Source of the DNA: Desulfobacula toluolica Tol2
Lineage (GTDB): Bacteria > Desulfobacterota > Desulfobacteria > Desulfobacterales > Desulfobacteraceae
Direction of reading: 5' to 3'
Assembly (NCBI RefSeq): GCF_000307105.1
Contig: NC_018645.1
Location: 2,751,501 to 2,815,500, forward strand
DNA length: 64,000 nucleotides
Below, piece after piece: positions 26,883 to 36,386 of this stretch. The number at the start of each line of letters is the position of its first letter. The stretch's first letter is position 1. The translations under genes were made by a program, and so were the position numbers. The notes under the pieces are model-generated. The model was not told the DNA's origin and did not search any database. It saw only the letters and a list, made by a program, of their open reading frames with translations.

Positions 26883-28238
26883 ATGAAACAGATTATCAAT
26901 AATTATTCCAAATGCATTATTATTGTAGCCATTATGCTCATAGGTTCCATGGCATGGGCAGGCTCACTGAAAAAAACAGAATTGGTTTGCCGCTTGAAAA
27001 CAGACCGGGATATTTTTATTGCAGGAGAACCCCAGAATATTGTTTTAAAGGTCAGCCTGGATGCCCCGGCTGCACCGGCAGACATTTCGCGTCCTGCAGT
27101 GAATCTTGCCCTGGTGCTGGACAGGTCCGGCTCCATGAACGGCACAAAAATCGACCAGGCAAAAGCGGCTGCACTGGAGACCCTTAACCGGCTCGGCATG
27201 CAGGATATTTTTTCCCTGGTGACATACGACACCACCATCCAGACCATTGTACCGGCCCGTCATCCAAGCAGTGTGCAGGAAATCATCCATACCATCCGAC
27301 AAATCAGGACAGGTGGCAGCACAGCCCTTTTTGGCGGCGTCAGCCAGGGAGCTGCGGAAATCCGAAAAAACCTTGAAAATGAATATGTCCACCGCATTGT
27401 CCTTTTATCCGACGGGCTTGCCAATGTGGGCCCAAGCACACCCGAGGATCTGGGCCGGATGGGAGCTGCCCTGATCAAGGAAAACATCTCCGTCACCACT
27501 GTTGGTGTTGGAGTGGACTACAATGAAGATCTCATGGCACGGCTCTCCCAGAAAAGTGACGGCAACACCTATTTTGTTGAGTCAGAATATGATCTGCCTG
27601 CCATCTTTGCAGCGGAGCTGGGAGATGTACTCAATGTGGTGGCGAAAAATGTAAAAGTCATTATCACCCTGTCCGATAATATTACGCCTGTGGGCATCAT
27701 CGGTCGGGAAGGCAGGATAAGAGGCAACCGGATAGAGCTGTCCATGAACCAGCTCTATGGAGGCCAGGAAAAATATGCCCTGGTGGAAGTGAGACTGCCG
27801 GCATCCAAGTCTGGATCAAAACAAACTATTGCCAGGGCTGATGTATATTATGAAAATCCGTTCACCCAAAAACAGGCTCAATCCACAGGCACCAGCCAGG
27901 TCAAATTCAGCAACAACCCCAAACAAGTGGCTGAATCCGCGAATATTGATGTGGTTAGGGAGTATGAGCGTAACCTCAATGCCATGGCCCAGGAGAAAGC
28001 CATTGAGTTCTCCGACAAAGGACAAAAAAAAGAGGCTGTTGCAGAACTGAAAAAATCTGCAGTCAAGCTCAAAGCTGCTGGTGCAAGATACCAGGATGAA
28101 GAACTGCTTGAAGAAGCAAAAGCAATTGAAAACCAGGCCCGGCAAATAGAAGCCGAAGGAATGAGCAAAAAAAGCCGCAAGGTTCTGCGAACCCAATCCT
28201 TTCAAATGAAGAATCAACAGCTTTTAAAAAAAGAATAA
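26883..28238 (+). CDS. Secreted VWA-domain protein
   Basis: 451 residues from the ATG with AAGGAGAAACCC before it; an in-frame ATG 60 nt upstream has no ribosome site. The signal peptide covers residues 1-26 (AWA). VWA domain about 73-250 with the MIDAS motif DRSGS (80-84) and LLSDGLANVG. A beta-rich region follows, then a C-terminal Lys/Glu/Gln-rich coiled coil (about 365-450). It probably binds a protein partner through a divalent metal in the periplasm. It is followed after 18 nt by a membrane kinase and its regulator, so it may feed their signalling. Confidence 0.85.
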   Translation: MKQIINNYSKCIIIVAIMLIGSMAWAGSLKKTELVCRLKTDRDIFIAGEPQNIVLKVSLDAPAAPADISRPAVNLALVLDRSGSMNGTKIDQAKAAALETLNRLGMQDIFSLVTYDTTIQTIVPARHPSSVQEIIHTIRQIRTGGSTALFGGVSQGAAEIRKNLENEYVHRIVLLSDGLANVGPSTPEDLGRMGAALIKENISVTTVGVGVDYNEDLMARLSQKSDGNTYFVESEYDLPAIFAAELGDVLNVVAKNVKVIITLSDNITPVGIIGREGRIRGNRIELSMNQLYGGQEKYALVEVRLPASKSGSKQTIARADVYYENPFTQKQAQSTGTSQVKFSNNPKQVAESANIDVVREYERNLNAMAQEKAIEFSDKGQKKEAVAELKKSAVKLKAAGARYQDEELLEEAKAIENQARQIEAEGMSKKSRKVLRTQSFQMKNQQLLKKE

Positions 28239-28256
28239 ACATGGTACTGGATTAAC

Positions 28257-30089
28257 ATGACAAGCAAACGGACCATTCTCTTCTTCTGGGCACTGTTTTT
28301 AGTGCCCACTTTGATTGTGGCCGGCCTGGCCTTCAAACTGCTGTTCCATGAACAAGAACGCCTTAACCGATTGGCTCTGAACACATTATCCAGTCAGGCG
28401 CAAACCATTGCCGACACCATTCATATAACAGCCCAGGCCGTTCAGGACAACATGGGACTGTCCCTGCTACAACTTGCCCCTGACCGGCTGTCAATGCAGC
28501 TCAAATTCTGGGAAGCCTCCAACCCTCTGGTTCGCAACTTTTTTGTGCTGCAAAATGACAAGGGGCTGGCATACCCTGTTCCTGGTATGGGGTCAACCCC
28601 GGAGGAGAGGCGGTTCATAGACAGATATGAGGCGCTGTTTTCCGGCAGACTTGCCTTTGATTATAATGATATGCCGTCCAAAGATGAGGCCGGGTTTTTT
28701 TTTGAAAAACCACTGGCACCTGTCCATAACGATCTTTACTCTGGAAAAACACCTCTTGTATCTGCTGCATCAAAGAATACTGCTGAACAGCAAAGCCCCT
28801 CTGCAAGACAAAACCTTGTGACCCTGTCAAGATCCCCTCTGCGGGAAGTGCCTCGGCAGGAAGATGAAAAATCCCTGAATAAAAACAATACAGACAAAAA
28901 AAACTTGTTCGAAAAAGACCGGATTGAAAAAACCGGTTGGATTCCCTGGTTCAGTGAAAACCGCCTGTTTATTCTGGTGTGGGCACAGCAACAGAAAAAT
29001 GATGACGTATACGGTGTGGAACTTGAATTAATGACCCTTTTATCACGGCTGGTGGTGGATTTTCCCCCTCTGCCCCAGGAGAATGCAGCACTGGTACTCA
29101 TGGATGGCAACGGCAATGCCCTTCATCAATCCGGAAATTTCCAGATACCGGCAATTAAAAAACCAGATATTTCCCTTGCAGTATCACCTCTGTTGCCCCA
29201 CTGGAAAATCACGGTATTCATGAATGACAAAAAAATGGGGAACACCCTGGGATTTTTTTATCTCTCCTGCGTTCTTCTGGGTATTTTTCTTGTTGCCATC
29301 ATCTCCGGCGGTGCCCTACTCACACATATGACCCTGAAAAACATGAAAGATGCCCGTCAAAAAACCTCATTTGTTTCATCAGTGTCCCACGAGCTGAAAA
29401 CCCCTCTGACCAGTATCCGCATGTATGCTGAACTGCTCCGGTCCGGACGGATTACTGCTCCTGAAAAAACAGACCGCTACCTGTCGGTGATGGTGACAGA
29501 GACCCTTCGCCTAACACGGCTGATCAACAATGTACTGGATTTTGGAAGGCTGGAACAGGGAAAAAAACAATATCACAAAACAACCTTTGATCTTGGGATG
29601 CTTCTAAAGCATATCATTGATGACCACAGTATCAGGATACAAAAGCACGGCCTTGAAATAATCCGCCAGTTCCCAGCCTGCACTGCCGACGATTTCATGA
29701 TCTTTTCCGATGCAGATGCACTCAAACAGGTTATTCTCAACCTCATTGACAATGCAATAAAATATGCAAGACAGGGTGGATTCATCCGGTTTGTTCTGGA
29801 AAAAGCGCGTACTAAAACAACGGGTATAGCTGGAACAACTGGTATAAAAGAGAAGATGATTTTATTAAAAGTTTGTGACAATGGTCCGGGAATTCCAAAA
29901 AAACACCACAACACCATATTTGAAAAATTTCACAGGGTGGACAACTCATTAACTGCAACTCATCCGGGTTCTGGTCTGGGTTTGAGCATTTCCAGACAAA
30001 TCATGCACAGCCTTGGAGGAGATCTGGTGCTTGAACAAAACCAAACCGGTACAGGATGCTGTTTTACAGCAAGGATAAAACCCGCATGA
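28257..30089 (+). CDS. Membrane sensor histidine kinase
   Basis: 610 residues. TM1 about 7-28; a large periplasmic sensor region (29-330) with a polar, low-complexity insert near 170-225; TM2 about 331-355. HisKA with H378 (VSHELKTPLTSIRMY) and HATPase (NLIDNAIKYARQGG, DNGPGI, GSGLGLSISRQI). No HAMP is obvious. The stop overlaps the start of the OmpR-type regulator (ATGA), so the two form a pair. The VWA protein gene 18 nt upstream makes a three-gene operon. Confidence 0.93.
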   Translation: MTSKRTILFFWALFLVPTLIVAGLAFKLLFHEQERLNRLALNTLSSQAQTIADTIHITAQAVQDNMGLSLLQLAPDRLSMQLKFWEASNPLVRNFFVLQNDKGLAYPVPGMGSTPEERRFIDRYEALFSGRLAFDYNDMPSKDEAGFFFEKPLAPVHNDLYSGKTPLVSAASKNTAEQQSPSARQNLVTLSRSPLREVPRQEDEKSLNKNNTDKKNLFEKDRIEKTGWIPWFSENRLFILVWAQQQKNDDVYGVELELMTLLSRLVVDFPPLPQENAALVLMDGNGNALHQSGNFQIPAIKKPDISLAVSPLLPHWKITVFMNDKKMGNTLGFFYLSCVLLGIFLVAIISGGALLTHMTLKNMKDARQKTSFVSSVSHELKTPLTSIRMYAELLRSGRITAPEKTDRYLSVMVTETLRLTRLINNVLDFGRLEQGKKQYHKTTFDLGMLLKHIIDDHSIRIQKHGLEIIRQFPACTADDFMIFSDADALKQVILNLIDNAIKYARQGGFIRFVLEKARTKTTGIAGTTGIKEKMILLKVCDNGPGIPKKHHNTIFEKFHRVDNSLTATHPGSGLGLSISRQIMHSLGGDLVLEQNQTGTGCCFTARIKPA

Positions 30090-30895
30090 CAACCATACAC
30101 ATACTTGTGGCAGAAGATGACGACAATATCCGCATGGGACTTGTGGATATTCTGGAAAGTGAATCCTATCAGGTGACCCAGGCACAAAACGGTGAAAAAG
30201 CTCTGGCACTATTCCGGAACAATACCGTGGATCTGGTACTTCTGGACATCATGATGCCTGAAAAAAACGGTTATGATGTTTGCCGTGATATCAGGGCCAT
30301 GGATAAGCAGGTCCCCATCATAATGCTCACGGCAAAAGGCGAAGAGATGGACAAGGTAATCGGACTTCACTCCGGGGCTGATGACTACATCACAAAACCA
30401 TTCGGTATCCATGAGCTTCTGGCGAGGATCACTGCGGTCTTAAGACGCGCCGGGCTTCAAAAGAACGCTGTAGCCCATGCTGAGACCACAAAAGATGCGA
30501 CCACAAAAAATTTTGATGCCTGCAAAGAAATCTTTATGTTTGGCGGATACCGGGTAAATCCCAAAACATTCAAGCTGACTACAAGATATTCAGAAGAACC
30601 TCTATCTTCATCACATGACGGTAAATTGGACATGAAAGCCCCTGTTGAAATTGTTGAAATTGAAATTTCCAAGCGGGAATTGAAATTAATTCAATTTTTT
30701 TATCAACACACAGGACAGGTTTTAAGCCGGGACACCCTGTTGAATGAAATATGGGGGATCAACTATCTGGGCACCACCCGGACTCTTGATCAGCACATTG
30801 CCAAACTGAGAAAAAAGATAGAAAACACACCGTCCTCCCCGAAATTTATCACCACCGTCCACGGGGTCGGATACCGATATTCAGAACAATCTTGA
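30086..30895 (+). CDS. OmpR-family response regulator
   Basis: 269 residues from the ATG overlapping the kinase stop. Receiver domain with D54 (LVLLDIMMPEKNG) and K near 104 (YITKPF). The winged-helix domain at the C-terminus (IEISKRELKLIQFF...LNEIWG...RTLDQHIAKLRKKI) is typical. The linker between the domains (about 125-180) is unusually long and polar for this family (most are about 225-235 residues in total). It transmits the signal of the preceding kinase to DNA. Confidence 0.93.
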   Translation: MTTIHILVAEDDDNIRMGLVDILESESYQVTQAQNGEKALALFRNNTVDLVLLDIMMPEKNGYDVCRDIRAMDKQVPIIMLTAKGEEMDKVIGLHSGADDYITKPFGIHELLARITAVLRRAGLQKNAVAHAETTKDATTKNFDACKEIFMFGGYRVNPKTFKLTTRYSEEPLSSSHDGKLDMKAPVEIVEIEISKRELKLIQFFYQHTGQVLSRDTLLNEIWGINYLGTTRTLDQHIAKLRKKIENTPSSPKFITTVHGVGYRYSEQS

Positions 30896-30912
30896 CACAT
30901 TTTAAATCATTT

Positions 30913-32982
30913 TCAATCCAAAATATTTCGAATTGCCTGTGCAAGATCTTTCATGCCTACAGGCTTCATCAATAATCCTTTGCCACCCAACTCTTCCACA
31001 TTTTTTTGTGTTATGGTTTCACTGAATCCAGTACAAATCAAAATGGGTATATCAGGCCTTATCTTTATCAATTCAGAAGCAAGTCTATCTCCGCTGAGTA
31101 TAGGCATCGCCACATCTGAAATCACAAGATCAAACTCATTAGGCGCGGCCCGAAACACTTCAAGAGCCTCAACACTGCTGGTCAAAGAGGTGACTTGATA
31201 CCCCATCCGGGTCAATACTTTTTTTTCAAATGCAATAATGGCAGCCTCATCATCAACAAGCAAAATTCGTTCAGTTCCGCCTTGAATGCTTGACAATGGA
31301 ATCTGAATTCTTCTATTTTCAAATATTTTTTTTTCTTCCGGAAAAAAGGCCTTAAACTCCGTACCTTTACCGGGTTCACTATATACTTTAACTGTACCCC
31401 CCATTTCCGTAACAATGCCATGTACAATCGCCAACCCTAATCCAGTGCCTTTTCCCTTTTTCTTGGTGGTAAAAAAAGGATCAAAAATTTTTTCAATGAT
31501 ATTTTGTTGAATACCCACACCGGTATCCTTTATTGTTAAACAGACATAGCTACCGGATTTTATTTCCGAATTTTCCTGTTTTCCTGAATTTATCGGGCCA
31601 GCATCTTCAGATTCAATCCTTTTGAGACTTATTGTTAACACTCCGCCTGTCTTTTCCATAGCATGATATGCATTGGTTGTAAGGTTCATGATAATCTGAT
31701 GCAGTTGTGTAGGGTCGGCTTTTACAGCCCCACACATATTGTCAATATTTTGTCTTATTTCAATGGTAGACGGTATTATGGATCTTAAAAGCTTTAAAAC
31801 TTCCTTTACTATATGTTGTATTTTAATGCTTTTTAATTCAGCTGATTCCTGGCGGGAAAAAGTAAGAATCTGTTTCACAAGATCTGCAGCCCGTTTTGCA
31901 CTATCATGAATTTCATTAATACTTTCTCTAAACTGGCTGTTTTCCGGCATATCCGTCAATAAGATTTCCGCATGACCCAGGATTGGGAAAAGAATATTGT
32001 TAAAATCATGGGCAATTCCTCCGGCAAGCGTGCCAATGGCCTCCATCTTCTGTGACTGTCTCAGCTGGGCTTGAAGGCGTTCTCTTTCCGCCTCGGATTG
32101 CTTTACCGCAGTCAGATCAATATCTATGCAGAACATTTCTTTTCCAGCTTGAGTGCTGTTCATCACATGAGAAGAAAAAACAGGAACGTCATTTCCAAAC
32201 TTATCCACAAGCACCAGTTCCCCTGCCGGTATTTTTTCGTCTTTTTCAATCCAGAGTCCATGCAGCCGCTTGACCTCATTTTTCATTGCAGGCGGTATGA
32301 CAAGGTCTTCAAGCTTTTTTCCCAAAGCTTCTTCTTTGGTATAGCCATATAATTTTTCGCTGAACCTGTTCCAGAATGTAACCCGTCGTTTTTCATCATA
32401 TCCCTGGATGGATATTTCTGATACTTCTTCAATAATCTTACGAAATCGTCTTTCACTGTTTTTTAATGCATTGTTGACTTCAATGTCTTTTGTGACATCA
32501 CGACCACATCCAACCGTACCGATCATTTCTCCGGATTTACTGTAAAACGGAGCTTTATGAACATCAAGAACTATATATTTTCCTCTTACCCGGCCGTCTT
32601 CCAGAAAACGTCCGGGCTTATTGCTCTTTTTCACCACTGCATCCGAATCCAAACAAATTTTACCAAAGGTATGGTCAAAGCCATTTTCTTTTTCACGGTG
32701 AGCAAAAAACAGATCGGTTTTTCCCAGGGGCTCACTGGTTGATTTTCCATGCAGCAGGTTATCGCAAATTGACTGGTTCGCAAAAAGATATCTGTCTTCC
32801 ATATCTTTTGCCCAGATCATATCAGGAACATTATCCGTCATAAGTCGCAAAAGTGCGTGAAGCTCCTGAAACTTTTCTTTATCCTTAACCAGACTCTTTA
32901 TTTGATTTTTCTGATCAGAGACTTCACGTTTCAAAAGAAACAAGTGTTGTTCCAATTCTTCATAGGTTGGTTTTTTTATCAT
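30913..32982 (-). CDS. Hybrid PAS histidine kinase
   Basis: 689 residues, starting at the ATG preceded by AAAGGGTGAATTCC. An N-terminal coiled coil is followed by two PAS/PAC units (about 45-170 and 178-295), HisKA with H325 (AGGIAHDFNNILFPILGHAEIL), HATPase (NLTTNAYHAMEKTGG, DTGVGI, GTGLGLAIVHGIV) and a C-terminal receiver (LVISDVAMP). No membrane segment, so cytosolic sensing. No cognate output protein is adjacent; it is convergent with the OmpR gene and probably phosphorelays to an unlinked partner. Confidence 0.93.
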   Translation of the reverse strand: MIKKPTYEELEQHLFLLKREVSDQKNQIKSLVKDKEKFQELHALLRLMTDNVPDMIWAKDMEDRYLFANQSICDNLLHGKSTSEPLGKTDLFFAHREKENGFDHTFGKICLDSDAVVKKSNKPGRFLEDGRVRGKYIVLDVHKAPFYSKSGEMIGTVGCGRDVTKDIEVNNALKNSERRFRKIIEEVSEISIQGYDEKRRVTFWNRFSEKLYGYTKEEALGKKLEDLVIPPAMKNEVKRLHGLWIEKDEKIPAGELVLVDKFGNDVPVFSSHVMNSTQAGKEMFCIDIDLTAVKQSEAERERLQAQLRQSQKMEAIGTLAGGIAHDFNNILFPILGHAEILLTDMPENSQFRESINEIHDSAKRAADLVKQILTFSRQESAELKSIKIQHIVKEVLKLLRSIIPSTIEIRQNIDNMCGAVKADPTQLHQIIMNLTTNAYHAMEKTGGVLTISLKRIESEDAGPINSGKQENSEIKSGSYVCLTIKDTGVGIQQNIIEKIFDPFFTTKKKGKGTGLGLAIVHGIVTEMGGTVKVYSEPGKGTEFKAFFPEEKKIFENRRIQIPLSSIQGGTERILLVDDEAAIIAFEKKVLTRMGYQVTSLTSSVEALEVFRAAPNEFDLVISDVAMPILSGDRLASELIKIRPDIPILICTGFSETITQKNVEELGGKGLLMKPVGMKDLAQAIRNILD

Positions 32983-33135
32983 GGAATTCACCCTTTCGTA
33001 TTTTCCCGTCAAAAATGCGTCAAGAGTATTATCCGTTTATAAAAAATTTAAACGAAATTACTTGTCTTTTGGTCCGTCCACTGCGTTGCAGCAAAAATCG
33101 AATAGTCAAAGACTGTTAATTAAATTAACTATCAG

Positions 33136-33609
33136 TTATAATTGTTTAATTTCAGGATACGATGCCAGGGTTTTTAAAAACTGGCGGGTATGCCGTTCAA
33201 TTCTTAACTTAAAAAGCTGAGCTACCTTAAACATCAAGGTGTGCCCGATTTTAAAATCTTCCACAAACAATTTATGCAGTTGGTCAGACGGAATGGTAAC
33301 AATCGAACATTTTTCAGCACAAACTGCAGCAAAAGAACTGGAAGGATCCTCAGTTAAAGCAGCCACCCCAAAGGTTCTTCCAGGCATTACTTTGTCCAGG
33401 GTCAAGGTTTTTCCTGAAGCGGTTTTAATGCTTAAATAAACCTTGCCGGAAACCAGCATATATAAATGCGTCAGTTTATGATTCTCGTCAAACAGGACTG
33501 TGTGTTCATCAAATGTTTCAAGATTTGCAATCATTCCTACTTTTTCAAATACAATATCAGGCAGATCCTTAAAGAAAAGTATTTTTTTCAATACGTCTTT
33601 TTCAACCAT
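33136..33609 (-). CDS. Cyclic-nucleotide-binding-fold protein, degenerate (second)
   Basis: 157 residues, a single CAP_ED beta-roll without any DNA-binding domain. The phosphate-binding cassette reads FGVAALTEDPSSSFAAVC, so the Glu and Arg that normally hold cAMP are absent and nucleotide binding is doubtful. It is paralogous to the next gene upstream (shared length, KDVLKKILFFKDL / LKRINIFKNV starts). It closes the antiporter gene block and could be a regulatory or scaffold subunit. Confidence 0.8.
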   Translation of the reverse strand: MVEKDVLKKILFFKDLPDIVFEKVGMIANLETFDEHTVLFDENHKLTHLYMLVSGKVYLSIKTASGKTLTLDKVMPGRTFGVAALTEDPSSSFAAVCAEKCSIVTIPSDQLHKLFVEDFKIGHTLMFKVAQLFKLRIERHTRQFLKTLASYPEIKQL

Positions 33610-33642
33610 TTTAAAGGCCCCAGCTAAAAATATGTTGTTCTA

Positions 33643-34128
33643 TTAACTATCGGAGATATCATCTTCTATATCCCGGTGTTTACCAAGCGTCTTCAGGATC
33701 ATCCCGGCCCGCACGTCCATGTATCGTTTGTATTGTTCTGAAACTTCCAGCATCATATAATATGCCAGTTCATGATTTTCTTCAAACAATTGAATCATCC
33801 TCGGCCCGGAAATGGTAATCAGTTCGCAGGGTTCCTGGCAAACCGCAGTATAAAAGGCATTTGATCCTTCAATGATTGAATACACACCAAAGCAGGCTCC
33901 GGCCTGGATATAATCAATAATAACATCTATCTCGGGCGTGAGTTCTTTTTTGACCGCCACCTGTCCCATAAGCAGCATATAAAATGTATCAACTTTCTCG
34001 TGTATGGTTATCAGCTGGGTATCGGTCCCGAAAATACTCAATTGCGCCTCTTTTGCAATAATCTCAAGTAATTTTTCAGACACATTCTTGAATATGTTAA
34101 TGCGTTTCAAATCTTCTATTTTTACCAT
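33643..34128 (-). CDS. Cyclic-nucleotide-binding-fold protein, degenerate (first)
   Basis: 161 residues, CAP_ED fold only. Its cassette is FGVYSIIEGSNAFYTAVC, again lacking the canonical Glu and Arg. It follows the last antiporter subunit by 40 nt and precedes its paralogue by 33 nt. The pair suggests duplication and possibly a heterodimer that senses something other than cAMP. Confidence 0.8.
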   Translation of the reverse strand: MVKIEDLKRINIFKNVSEKLLEIIAKEAQLSIFGTDTQLITIHEKVDTFYMLLMGQVAVKKELTPEIDVIIDYIQAGACFGVYSIIEGSNAFYTAVCQEPCELITISGPRMIQLFEENHELAYYMMLEVSEQYKRYMDVRAGMILKTLGKHRDIEDDISDS

Positions 34129-34168
34129 TTAAAGCCTCGGTTCTTATATTAATTAATACTGAAAACAC

Positions 34169-35959
34169 CTAAATTAACACATAAAGAAAAAGAATAAACG
34201 TAACGGTCACGGCAGCACCAATACCAATGGGCAATGTCCCCTGAAGCACATCATTATACAGCCTGTACTTTTTTATCTCCAGCCGCTTATCACGATAACC
34301 GATGAGCAGCCAGAAATTCACGGCAACAAATAAAGACACATTTGCACCGGCTCCCCCGAAAAAACGGGCAACCCCTGATGCACTGCTTCTGACAATGGCT
34401 TCACACCAAGCATTTAATGGATTTAGCCACTTGTCAAGGGTAGCATAAATTGATCTTCCCAATTTTCGGTAAATCCAGTCTGAATCCACATTTATTGCCC
34501 GCATTTCTGCGGGATAAATTCCGGAAAGAAGCAGCAGCGTAAAAGCAAGTGCCGAGAAAAAAAGCAATTGTGTCTGGGATAAAACGTGAGAAATGGTATA
34601 AGGATGGTAATCCACGGGAAAGGGCAGAATATCATACAAAGGTTTGGGATATGTTCCTATGCCCACGCACAAAACAGCTGCAATCCCCATTGCAATCAAC
34701 ATGTTTTTGGGCGCTTCTTTTACCCGGTGCCCGGCATCATGGCCGAAAAAAGCAAAAAACGGTATTTTTATTCCTGCATGGTGAAACACACCTGCCGACG
34801 CAAACAAAAGAACCAGCCAGACAAAAACATAAGCACCCTGCCCTGCAATGTGCGACCCGCTTGCAGCAGCTTCCATAACCATTGATTTACTTACAAATCC
34901 TGAAAAAAGCGGAAACGCTGAAATGGACGCAGCCCCTACACAACAAAAAAGACAGGTCCAAGGCATGCTCTTGTAAAGCCCTCCAAGATCCGTGGCATTG
35001 ATCTTGCCTGTGCGGTACATCACAGCGCCCATGGACATGAACAAGAGCCCTTTAAACAAAACATCATTGAAAACATGGGCACAGGCCCCGTTAATGGCCA
35101 ACTCCGTGCCTATACCGATCCCCACTACCATAAAACCGACCTGGTTGATCAGGCTGTAGGCCAGAACCCGCCTTAAATCATTTTCAATCACCGCATAAAA
35201 AATCGGGAATGCCGCCATGCCCACACCGATCCAGATCAACGCCTCTGTACCTGGAAAGAGTCTTGCCAAGGCATAAACAGCGGTTTTTGTTGTAAATGCA
35301 CTTAAAAAGACTGTTCCGCCAATGGTGGCTTCGGGATAGGCATCCGTTAACCATGGATGAAGAACAGGCCAGGCACAGTTAATGCCAATGCCAAAAAAAA
35401 TCATATAGGATGCCGGGCTGGACAAGGTCAATTTTAACATTTCAAGAGAGCCTGTTTGTGTCACATGAAATACAATGCCGGCAAGCAGAACAAGACCGCC
35501 AAAGGCATGAACCAGAAGATATCTGAAGCCTGCGGCCTGGGCAGATGGTGTCTTTCTGGCCCAGATCAGCAGAACCGATCCTATGGTCAGCATTTCCCAG
35601 AAAACAAAAAACGAAAACAGATCACCGCTGAAAACAGCGCCAAGAGCTGCTCCTGCATAAAAAAAACCAGCCACATACTCCACGTTATTTTTAAAATTGA
35701 GAATATAAATAACCGTGATAAATGAAATAATATGGAAAATATAGCCAAACAACAGGTTCAGCCGGTCAATATGCAGCAAAACAAGCTTAAACTCACCAAA
35801 ACCGATCAGGTGCATATCACCCATGGGAAGATAAAGAAGGTTGATAAACCCGGCAACAGGTAGCAGCAACATATATATGGATTTTGCCTTGCCCCTGAAC
35901 AAAGGAATAAAAAAACCGCCGATCATAAAAATAAAGGCCGGGAGAATGCTATTTGTCAT
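34169..35959 (-). CDS. MnhD/NuoL-like antiporter subunit (atypical)
   Basis: 596 residues, about 14-16 membrane helices, AAAGGAGG before the start. Proton_antipo_M family. The conserved TM5 glutamate is present (E122, FVFWEML) and the helix-8 lysine too (K225, FTTKTAVYAL). The TM7 lysine position in the GxxxKxAxxPxHxWL motif is N194, so its proton path may be altered. Longer C-terminus than the two other D-like subunits, as in NuoL/MrpA-type proteins. Starts 11 nt inside the preceding small gene. Confidence 0.85.
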   Translation of the reverse strand: MTNSILPAFIFMIGGFFIPLFRGKAKSIYMLLLPVAGFINLLYLPMGDMHLIGFGEFKLVLLHIDRLNLLFGYIFHIISFITVIYILNFKNNVEYVAGFFYAGAALGAVFSGDLFSFFVFWEMLTIGSVLLIWARKTPSAQAAGFRYLLVHAFGGLVLLAGIVFHVTQTGSLEMLKLTLSSPASYMIFFGIGINCAWPVLHPWLTDAYPEATIGGTVFLSAFTTKTAVYALARLFPGTEALIWIGVGMAAFPIFYAVIENDLRRVLAYSLINQVGFMVVGIGIGTELAINGACAHVFNDVLFKGLLFMSMGAVMYRTGKINATDLGGLYKSMPWTCLFCCVGAASISAFPLFSGFVSKSMVMEAAASGSHIAGQGAYVFVWLVLLFASAGVFHHAGIKIPFFAFFGHDAGHRVKEAPKNMLIAMGIAAVLCVGIGTYPKPLYDILPFPVDYHPYTISHVLSQTQLLFFSALAFTLLLLSGIYPAEMRAINVDSDWIYRKLGRSIYATLDKWLNPLNAWCEAIVRSSASGVARFFGGAGANVSLFVAVNFWLLIGYRDKRLEIKKYRLYNDVLQGTLPIGIGAAVTVTFILFLYVLI

Positions 35960-36221
35960 AATAATCCTCCTTTCTTTTTACCAGGGGTCTTAACACATAT
36001 TTTGACACCAGTACCAGTATCACACAGGCCACAAATCCGTAAAATGCATAAAAGCCCCAGAATTCCTCCCATTTATAATTCACATGCCGGTGAATCACAT
36101 GAGCCTTGGCAAGGAAAATATAAAAAACATCCAGAATCAGAAGAATGACCACAAAACTGAAAAAAAATGTTAACAGTCTTTTCACGTTCCGAGGATTATC
36201 AAACAGATGCTTTTTTTCCAT
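35949..36221 (-). CDS. Small membrane subunit, two helices
   Basis: 90 residues from the ATG with GGGGG 9 nt upstream. Two hydrophobic helices (LLTFFFSFVVILLILDVFYI and FYGFVACVILVLVSKYV) separated by a charged His/Trp-rich loop, with a basic C-terminus. Overlaps the next subunit by 11 nt. No family recognised; likely an accessory subunit of the antiporter complex. Confidence 0.65.
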   Translation of the reverse strand: MEKKHLFDNPRNVKRLLTFFFSFVVILLILDVFYIFLAKAHVIHRHVNYKWEEFWGFYAFYGFVACVILVLVSKYVLRPLVKRKEDYYDK

Positions 36222-36240
36222 GAGCAATACCCCCGATTCT

Positions 36241-36378
36241 TTAGAAGCAAGGTTGAAATAAAATATAGGCCATATATAAAAGGCTTACGCCAAACACAAC
36301 TCTGAACACGCTTTTATAGCCGGGTACAGGGTCATGTTTAAGTTCCATGAGTTCTTTTTTGTCTTTGAGGTTTGTCAT
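36241..36378 (-). CDS. Tiny single-span membrane protein
   Basis: 45 residues. The start is chosen at the ATG preceded by TAGGAGG, 8 nt after the stop of the upstream subunit; a longer reading would run backwards into that gene. A charged N-terminus (MTNLKDKKELMELKHD) precedes one helix (VFRVVFGVSLLYMAYILF). Its place inside the operon suggests a small accessory subunit. Confidence 0.6.
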   Translation of the reverse strand: MTNLKDKKELMELKHDPVPGYKSVFRVVFGVSLLYMAYILFQPCF

Positions 36379-36386
36379 AAACGAAA

